Positions 1 to 8,200 of a DNA stretch of 41,626 nt are shown piece after piece. The position numbers and the translations under genes were made by a program. The notes under the pieces were generated by a model. It searched no databases. It saw only the letters and a program-made list of their open reading frames with translations, and had not been told where the DNA came from. Each line of letters starts with the position of its first letter. Position 1 is the first letter of the stretch. The stretch comes from a virus. The DNA lies in the IMG/VR virus record IMGVR_UViG_3300032011_000028, positions 1 to 41,626 of that record. The stretch is one strand, 5' to 3'.

Positions 1-2
1 AT

Positions 3-1634
3 TTGTTTCAAGGAGAATCTCCTAAGGAAGCTTATACACGTGTAGCTACACAAGTAGCGAGGCGTTTATATAAGCCTGAAATGGCTGAAACATTTTTTGA
101 ATACATATGGAAGGGCTGGCTATGTTTAGCCTCCCCTGTGCTATCTAATACAGGTCTAGATCGAGGTTTGCCAATATCATGCTTTGGCATAGATGTTGCA
201 GATAGCATTTTTGACATAGGCACAAAAAATTTAGAGATGATGCTACTCGCAAAACACGGCGGCGGAGTTGGTATCGGAGTAAATCAAATTAGACCCGCCG
301 GAGCAAATATAACAGGAAATGGAACATCAGACGGAGTCGTACCATTCTGTAAGATCTACGATTCAACAATCCTTGCTACAAATCAAGGATCAGTTAGAAG
401 GGGAGCTGCATCGGTCAATATCAACATTGAACACGACGATTTTGAAGAGTGGCTTGAAATACGAGAACCTAAAGGAGATATCAACAGACAAAGCCTTAAC
501 TTACATCAATGCGCAGTTGTTGGTGATAAGTTTATGCGAAAACTTAAACAAGGAGATGCAGGAGCTAGGGTTAAATGGAGTAAATTACTTAGAAAACGAA
601 AAGCCACTGGCGAGCCGTATATCTTGTTTAAAGGAAACGTTAATAAAAACAATCCAAGCGCATACAAAGACAACGGATTAAAAGTTCATATGACAAACAT
701 ATGTAGTGAAATAACATTACACACAGATGAATCACACAGTTTTGTTTGTTGCTTGTCTAGTTTAAATTTAGCAAAATATGAAGAATGGAAAAATACAAAT
801 ATTATATATGACAGCATCTGGTTTCTTGATGGAGTCCTGGAAGAATTTATACAAAGGGCTAAAGGAAAAGTTGGTTTTGCCAACTCAGTTAGAAGCGCAG
901 AAAAGGGCCGTGCGCTTGGGCTGGGAGTATTGGGATGGCACACCTATCTCCAAGAGAAAGGAATCCCGTTTGAAGGATTACTTGCTCAGTTTGAGACTCG
1001 CAGAATCTTTTCTCAGATTAAAATTGAGTCTGAACAAGCTAGCATGGATCTGGCAAAAATTTACGGAGAGCCTTTATGGTGTGCTGGTACTGGCTTGCGC
1101 AATACTCATCTTCGTGCTATTGCACCTACTGTTAGCAACAGCAAACTTAGTGGAAATGTTTCGCCAGGCATTGAGCCGTGGGCTGCAAATGTTTTCACGG
1201 AGCAATCAGCCAAAGGAACGTTTATAAGAAAAAATCCTACGTTATTAAAACTTTTAAGAAAACATAAAATTAATACGGAAGAAATATGGGATAAGATCTT
1301 GGCTGACGGAGGTTCGGTTCAAGGCATCAAAGAACTCGATGCTATACGCATGCATCATGATGTACCCGCTAAAGACGTATTTAAAACGTTTAAGGAAATA
1401 AATCAATTAGAATTAGTAAACCAAGCCGGCCTCCGCCAGCAATATATAGATCAATCAGTTAGTTTGAATTTAGCATTCCCTAGTGAAGCTACACCAAAAT
1501 GGTTGAACAAAGTTCATATTGATGCGTGGGAAAAAGGAGTGAAGACTTTATATTATACGAGAACAGAGAGTGTTCTTCGTGGAGATATTGCGGCTGCAGC
1601 AATGGATGAAAATTGCGCGGCATGTGATGGTTAG
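3..1634 (+). CDS. nrdA: Class I ribonucleotide reductase alpha subunit, 3' part of gene
   Basis: Reduces ribonucleoside diphosphates to deoxyribonucleotides for phage DNA synthesis. The 543 visible residues hold the catalytic barrel: the first active-site cysteine in PISCFG (C60), the NxCxE triad (N232, C234, E236), the partner cysteine in FVCCLSSLNL, the radical-transfer tyrosine pair in YYTRTES (Y517-Y518), and a C-terminal CAACDG redox pair (C538, C541). The frame is open to the left edge, and the first codon in the frame is TTG, so the true start lies outside the window; NrdA proteins are usually 550-770 residues. No ATP-cone domain is visible, but it would lie in the missing part. It is the only + strand gene, converging on the lysis genes of the - strand operon. 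The beta subunit and thioredoxin or glutaredoxin partners are not in the window. Function is confident; subclass is not. Confidence 0.95.
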   Translation: MFQGESPKEAYTRVATQVARRLYKPEMAETFFEYIWKGWLCLASPVLSNTGLDRGLPISCFGIDVADSIFDIGTKNLEMMLLAKHGGGVGIGVNQIRPAGANITGNGTSDGVVPFCKIYDSTILATNQGSVRRGAASVNINIEHDDFEEWLEIREPKGDINRQSLNLHQCAVVGDKFMRKLKQGDAGARVKWSKLLRKRKATGEPYILFKGNVNKNNPSAYKDNGLKVHMTNICSEITLHTDESHSFVCCLSSLNLAKYEEWKNTNIIYDSIWFLDGVLEEFIQRAKGKVGFANSVRSAEKGRALGLGVLGWHTYLQEKGIPFEGLLAQFETRRIFSQIKIESEQASMDLAKIYGEPLWCAGTGLRNTHLRAIAPTVSNSKLSGNVSPGIEPWAANVFTEQSAKGTFIRKNPTLLKLLRKHKINTEEIWDKILADGGSVQGIKELDAIRMHHDVPAKDVFKTFKEINQLELVNQAGLRQQYIDQSVSLNLAFPSEATPKWLNKVHIDAWEKGVKTLYYTRTESVLRGDIAAAAMDENCAACDG

Positions 1635-1653
1635 TTAGTTTGTTAGTTGATAG

Positions 1654-1690
1654 AAAGGGGATGCTGGCAACGGTGTCCCTTTTTTATTTA
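1654..1690 (+). terminator. Rho-independent terminator after nrdA
   Basis: AAAGGG at 1654-1659 pairs with CCCTTT at 1677-1682. The stem can extend inward with weaker pairs (one bulged G), and it is followed by a run of T and TTTATA. It starts 20 bases after the nrdA stop. A-rich sequence on the other side means it could also act weakly on the opposing - strand operon, whose last small frame ends at 1684. Confidence 0.7.
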
Positions 1691-1761
1691 TACTTTTTGA
1701 ACATAAGCTTATAAAGTAAGCTGTTCCAGGCTGCTTGTAGTTTGTCTATAAATTTTTTCAT
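1684..1761 (-). CDS. Possible 25-residue cationic peptide at end of lysis cassette
   Basis: A short open frame whose ATG overlaps the endolysin stop codon (TAATG), the same coupling used by several genes in this operon. The product is MKKFIDKLQAAWNSLL followed by YKLMFKKYK. It is lysine-rich and could form an amphipathic helix. The stop codon sits in the T-rich tail of the nrdA terminator. No family is recognised. The tight overlap and lysis-gene context are the only support, so it may be chance; if real, a membrane-active accessory lysis role is a guess. Confidence 0.35.
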   Translation of the reverse strand: MKKFIDKLQAAWNSLLYKLMFKKYK

Positions 1762-2120
1762 TAGTATGTCCACATTACGTTAGGTGTTTTTACCGGATCA
1801 ATATCCACATGTATAAATCCTGAGCCCACACCAATTCTATTAAATCCAATACCCAACAGTATTTCTATTAGTTCAAATCTTTCTTTAGAGCTATTGCAAT
1901 CTATATCAATTGCTAAACCCTTTAAATGTGAGGATCCCTCAACCCCACCAACAGCTTCGTTATGTTTTGGCGTTCGGTAACCGCTATTTATATGTATTGG
2001 TTTACCATAAGCTGCTCTTGCGGCGTCAATCATTTTAAGTATATTATCATTCATCATCTGACCACTACCCTGTACATCGGGCGAGTCGAACTCTTCATAA
2101 GTAAAATACTTCATTATCAT
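1761..2120 (-). CDS. Peptidase M15A-type endolysin
   Basis: Zinc peptidase expected to cut peptidoglycan peptide cross-links or stems and lyse the host. At 119 residues it is a single catalytic domain with no cell-wall-binding domain, as is common for M15 phage lysins. Visible motifs are SGYRTPKHN (residues 46-54), SSHLKGLAIDID giving zinc ligands H65 and D72, and a later HVD giving H104 with D106. There is no signal peptide, so release needs a holin. The start overlaps the stop of the upstream small membrane protein (ATGA). A second ATG two codons downstream is an alternative start. Its position next to a small one-segment membrane protein makes a lysis pair. Confidence 0.88.
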   Translation of the reverse strand: MIMKYFTYEEFDSPDVQGSGQMMNDNILKMIDAARAAYGKPIHINSGYRTPKHNEAVGGVEGSSHLKGLAIDIDCNSSKERFELIEILLGIGFNRIGVGSGFIHVDIDPVKTPNVMWTY

Positions 2121-2278
2121 TTCTTTTTTTCTTTTTTAACATCTCTCCACTTTGCTACTGTATATCCTATAGTAACAAGTAAAAGAATTACTTTAAGGCC
2201 GTCTTCTATTTGGGTAAATGTAGTTACACCCACTGTGCCTGCGTTTAAAACGTATAATTTTAGATCCTCGATAGTCAT
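2117..2278 (-). CDS. Small one-segment membrane protein, candidate holin
   Basis: A 53-residue frame starting at 2278 with MTIEDLKLYVLNAG. It has one hydrophobic stretch around residues 29-44 (KVILLLVTIGYTVAKW) and a very basic end (KKEKKK). The start codon overlaps the stop of the giant upstream gene (TAATG), and its stop overlaps the endolysin start (ATGA), so the three are translationally coupled. Small size, one membrane span, charged tail and place directly before the endolysin fit a holin or pinholin-like protein. I recall similar small proteins beside lysins in marine phages, but this is memory, not a search. Holin function is inferred. Confidence 0.7.
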   Translation of the reverse strand: MTIEDLKLYVLNAGTVGVTTFTQIEDGLKVILLLVTIGYTVAKWRDVKKEKKK

Positions 2279-5200
2279 TATTTATTTTTTGATTTTAACC
2301 ATTCAATTTTTTCTTGAATAGATTTGCCTTTTTTCCAAGTATAATATTCAATAAAATATTCGCCTGATAAATTAATTTCTAAATTCATTAAAGTTTCTTT
2401 ATTTACTCTTCTTGTTTCTGCTGCTTTTTCTTTACTTAATACTTTTCTTTCTTCTTTCGCTGTGACTTTAATTAAATCACCTTCTTCATTTTTAGCATTA
2501 ACATCCCAAGTTCTCCACCCTAATCCTAATGCAATTCTTTGGTACGCTGTATTTCTTTCGTCTAATGCTTCAGATACAGCTTGCAGCTCTACCACTAATC
2601 TGTCTAACGGCAAATTAAGAAATGCTGATGTTAAGTTACCTATAACGTTATAAGTAGGGCTAATATTAAATCTACCATCAATTGTTACATCAAATCCTCT
2701 TTCGGCAATAACATCTTTTTCGTATACGTCTTTTGTTTGAATAGCAGAGTATACTTTTCTAACCTTTGATCCAATAGGCGGCGAAACATTTAACAATTCA
2801 ATTAAAGTATTTACATGATCTGCTTTAAAAGATCCTTTAGCCGCTTCAAATTGGTATCTTTGTATTGCATTTTTTAATGTTGAAACAACAGCTCCACCTA
2901 ACCCAGACCCTCTTAATATGGTGTCTATCATGTTATTTAATATTCGCCTAGATTTTTTATCTAAATCATCTTCGTCGGCTTCTTCGTCGTCAAACCCTGG
3001 AATTAAAGCAAATAAAGCGTTGGACAATCCGCTGAAAATAAGATTTTGCACAAATCCATAATACATAATCTTTGAGACGTTTGTTTTAAAATCTCCACGG
3101 CCGTTTATAATATCCTGGCCGGCTTTTTTAATTAAACGAGTGTATTGCATAGGAGTGTTCTGGAAAGCTAATATAAGACGTCCTAAATGGCTTGATTGCT
3201 GTGATGAAATTAGCATAGGATCACCCGATTGCTGTGTTTCATCCGATATTTTAGTAAAGTCTTGAAAAGCTTTTGCTTCAGCTTCAGCTTTAGACATGCC
3301 TTGCTTAACATAAGTTTTAGTTCTGTTAATTAAAAATGTAGCACCTCCACTAGCAATAGCCATACTATCCGCTATTTGTGTAGGAGTAAAACCTATTTTT
3401 AATAAATATGCAGTAATTGCCGAAACTTTATCTTTAGAATTTTTAGCTTGGTTAGCAATTTCTTGTTCTTGAACATCAGATCTTAAACCACCACGTCGTT
3501 GTTTTAATTTGTCAGAGTTAAATATTTTTACCCATGTTTTCCAATACAACGGTTGGTTTGCAAACGCAGCCGCAGCATTCAATGGATTATTATCTGACCA
3601 ATTAACAAAGTTTGTAAACGAAAGCATTTGTAAAAGAGCTGACCTTCTGTTAAAAAACATTATTGTACCTACCGAGTTGTTTACCCAGTTTAACCATTTG
3701 CTTTCCATAGATCCTACACTTCCAGGTCTGTTGCTACCGGATTTCATTCTACGAATACTATCTTTTAAAGCTTTTACATATAAAGTACCGTAGTTAGCTT
3801 CTAACTTAAGCATCATATTTGCATCAAATATATTATCTACATTTTCAATAAACTCTGCAAGATATTCTTTTCTGCTTATTGTTTGGGTCATATTATTTAA
3901 ATCCTTTAATATGCTACCAACATCCCAAAACTCGCCCGGCTCTATCCATTCGTTATTTTTACCTACAAGCAATAAACCTTCTGCAAATTCTTTTAATTTA
4001 TTATCCGCCTCTACAAAACTTAACAATTGAGCTTTGTCCCTTTTTGATAAACCAGGAATTTCATATCCCATTTTATTATAAAGATATATTCTTGCAGCCT
4101 GTTCATTGGTGTACTTTGTACCGCCAATTGTCTTACCAAGCTTTCTTTTCATGCCTGCAGAATTTTTTAACAAAACTTTATATCCGTTTATAATATTTTG
4201 TCTTTCACTTTCAAGGGCAGCTACGCCTCTTGTGTAAGGATCAATTAAAGCTTTTTCAAAAAATGCTTGATCGGCTTCTCCTTGTTTGCCTTTACCAGCT
4301 AATGTATACGACGTTAGCCCTCTAAAGTCTTCAGCTGAATAAGGAACAAAGAATTTGTATTTACCTTTTTTAGCGCCTTCTCTTCTTGCAACTATCTGAG
4401 AATACACTGCTTCAGCGCTTACACCTTTGTTACGCTGAATCATTTCATTCATAGTTTGATTCATTGATTTACTGAATCTTGCACGAGCTTGTTGAACTTT
4501 ACCGTTTACATCAAAGACGTCTAATACATCTTTAACAGCTTTAACATTTTTCATTGCATCATCTACAAAGTAAAAATCGTTAAATCCTTCAGCAACTTTA
4601 TTTATCATCCACCCAGCTTTAGCCGCTGGAGATCCGTTTTCAAGACCTACTATATTTTCTAATGGTATAGTTAAACCTAATTCTTTTAAAAATGTATGTA
4701 TAGCTATAGCGGATTGCTGAGGTCTCGCTGTTAATACAAATATATTTTTGTTGCCAAACTTTTTAATTGCCTTTTTAAGCCTTGGGGCTAATGGCCCAGG
4801 TGTTCCTTCTACAACTTTATTGAATTCGCTAAAATCAAATGATGCGCCTTGCTCAGATAATATTTCATCCTGAGCCGCAAATTCTGCGGGTGTAATTTTC
4901 TTAACAGTACCATCAGGCATAGTAACAATAATATTACTTTTACTGAATGCTAACGTGTCGTCAAAATCATAAACACTAATTCCTTTTGATGGCTTACGAG
5001 AATAACTAAGTCTACGCGCTTTATTAAGAGCTTTATCAGCTATTTGTGCTTCGGTTGATTTAGTGGCTGCTTGATCCGATGTAAGTTTATTAAACGCTAC
5101 AAACTCTTCACCAATAAGATCGCCTTTGTTTTCGCCTTCAATTACTTCAATGGGCACCATATTTTTATACCCATACATTACTTCGTCGTAATATCTATTT

Positions 5201-8200
5201 GTAGCGGGTTGTGTTAGGTAATCCCACTTACCCATATTGTTTTGTCTAAATACGTTTAGATCATTATCCATTTCAATAGGAATAATAGCTACTTTGTATT
5301 TATCAAATAAAACATCTAAATCTATTTTTTGTAATTTAAAAAAGTGAGCGGTTAAATATCTAGCCATTGCATCGGTAGATATCAAATGTTCATATCTGTT
5401 TAAACCATTTTCAAACCCATCAGCAAGATAATATTTTACTGCAGCCGCAGCTTTAAGCATGGAATTCATATTGCTTTTTAATGACATCATTGTCATTATC
5501 CAATCAACAGTTGTTCCGTTCTTTTTTACATAACCTAACCAATCAAGTAATTCTTCTTTAGCTTCAATAGAAGCATCCAATCTTTCGCTAGCTTCATCTA
5601 CGAATACTTCTTTAGTTATGTTTTGCTGGCCACCTTTAAGTTTTTTAGTAGCGGCCTGTTTAGGTGTTGTAAGTTTTTCTTGTATGTTTTCTGCTTTGCC
5701 GTTTGAAGTAACGGTTGTAATTTTAAAACCGCTTCCGGTTTGCACACCACTGAATACAATGTTTTTCCCTGCGTCTTTAAAAGCAGTATTCATCATGTTC
5801 ATTAAATCTTCATTACCTCTTGTAATTTGATTTCTTTTCCCTTTTTCAAAAGCGTCCGCGCCAGCAGTAGCCATATGCCCTTGCTGCCACTTTAAAAATC
5901 TTATAGCAGTATTTTTATTTAAAGTCTGTATATATTTGCTTACAAGCTCTCTGTGTTTATTAACATAATCAGGAGTCCTAAACAATTCTGTTTGAGAGTT
6001 AATATCTAATTTTTTAAGACTAACACCAGATAAAAATAATACTGTTTTGCTTGTCATCATTTCTGATGCTGCAATTTCATCTAACAATACTCTACTAAAA
6101 TTAACATTCTCAGTTCTATCACTTTTTGTTAAAAATCTTTTTATAACATTAACAGACCTTCTTGAAAATTGCTCTATTTCTTTTGGGGTTAATCCTAAGT
6201 CTAAATCTTTCATAACCCCTTGCACGCGCGCGTAGGTTATATTATCACCCTCTTTAAACCTATTCTCTAATGCTTTTAATATCTTGGCTTCATTAGCGGC
6301 TACTGTGTTGGCAATATTTTTAGATAAACTAAATTTAGCGGGCCTTCCGTCTACTTGCTTCACAACTTCACCAACATAGTTCTCCATTAACTGTAAACCT
6401 AGTGCTGCTTGGTTTTTTTCAAAGGCATCTTTTATAGGGCCGCCAAATTCTATTTGATCTCTGAATATTTCTAATCCAATTTCAGATCCTATCTCAGCAG
6501 CTAAAGCTTCTTTCCTGCCTCTTATAGGCGTTCCATCGGGCTTGGTTATAAAATCTGCAAATTCTGCATCATTAACACTTGCTGACTTTCTTCTTCTAAC
6601 TAACTGAGGACCAGACGTTTGGCCTTGTTGATCAGTAGATGTTTTTGCTCGATCTATTTTTTTACCAACCCAACCAGGGTAGTTTATAAAATTAGGAATA
6701 AATATAAAATCACCATTAGAATCTTTTTTTCTTTTTCCGTCTTGGTCTGTTTCATATCTTCCTCCAACAGATTTTTGAATAACGACTGGTATACCGCCAT
6801 CAACTGTACCTTTTTTCTTATTGTCTTTACCCATTAAAAATGTAAGAGTAGAGTTTTCAATAATAGCTTTTTTATTTTTTATAGACCATTTTCTTAAAGC
6901 TCTATCCGCTTTGCCACCCATTTCTTTTTTAAGAATGATATCAGCTTGAGTCTTTAAATCATTTTTAATTTCATTAATTAAATCAGTTTTAGTTTTATTA
7001 ATTGTACCAACTTGATCTAATCTAGATTTTAAAATTCTCGTTGCAGACAAAACAGAATTTGCAACATCTTTAAATGCTTTAGGTGAAATTATTTTACTTT
7101 TAGTAAATGCCCTATATGTTGGCTTATCGACTTTTTTAGTAGGCCCAGATTCATCAGCAATTTCATTTGTAGATTCATCTGTTCTTTTTGTAAAAGTTTT
7201 CTTTTCAATTTTTCTAACTCCACTCAAATATTTTCTTTCAAGATAAGAATTTATCCAAGCGTCTAAATCTTGGTTTTGAGAAGGATTAAAATTATTGATA
7301 TGATTAAGAGTTTCTAAAGTAGCTTCCATCATAGCGTCTTCTTTAGCAGCAGCTAGTGCCTGAGCATCACCTTCAAAAGTTGCCGTATTAAACATTGAAG
7401 ATTTGGAATTCTGTATAGATTCTAACACTGGTATAAATGGTGCTATAATTTTGCCCATAGCTTGTTGGCCTCTAGGTGTTTTTAAAAACGGATCTTTAGA
7501 TGTTTGCCACTGTGGATTGTCTTCTACAATTTTATTTACTAGCGCTTTTCTTTTTGCTGGTGGTAATTTACTTTGGCTTTTTTTAGCCCTTTCATTTTTA
7601 GCAATAGTACTTAGCTCTCCTTCAAATGTTACATTAGTTGGTGACCCTTGGTGAGCAGCTTTATTAAAGTCTTCAATAAACATTGCCGCATATTCTCCTT
7701 GATTTTCTTTTAATTTTAATGAAGGAAATTTGGTACCAATAACTCTATTGTACCATAGCCGCATAGCGTTTGTTGTACTTGGTTTTAATTGTGCACCATC
7801 GGCAATAACATCAGACATTGCATTTAAAGCTTCTGAATAATATTCATCACCTTTAGCTTGATCGGCTTCTTCAAGGTAGCTTTGATTTAATCTGTATTGC
7901 ACTTTAGCAAACATGTCTTTATCGTTTTGTTCCAGCCAATCCAATAGTTCTTTACCCGCATCATTTTCATTAATACCGTTTTGTTCTGCATAAGCATGCA
8001 AAACTTCATGAGCAAATATACCTATTCTTTTATTTTTAATCGATGCATCTTTATCTACAAGTATTACACCATTTAAATAAACTCCCTCGAAGCTACCCTC
8101 ATTTAAAGCCCTAGCCATTTCTATTATTTCAGCAGCTGTAGCTCCAGCGTTTTTGTATGCCTCTAATATAGCTTCATTTTTACCTTCACCTTCAAACGTC

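Noticed and set aside
778-1227. 149-codon open frame in another frame inside nrdA
   Set aside because: nrdA catalytic motifs run unbroken through the region, so this is a shadow.
1631-1650. TTAG-like short repeats after nrdA (ttagttagtttgttagtt)
   Set aside because: Too short and degenerate to be called a repeat array or attachment site; includes the stop codon.
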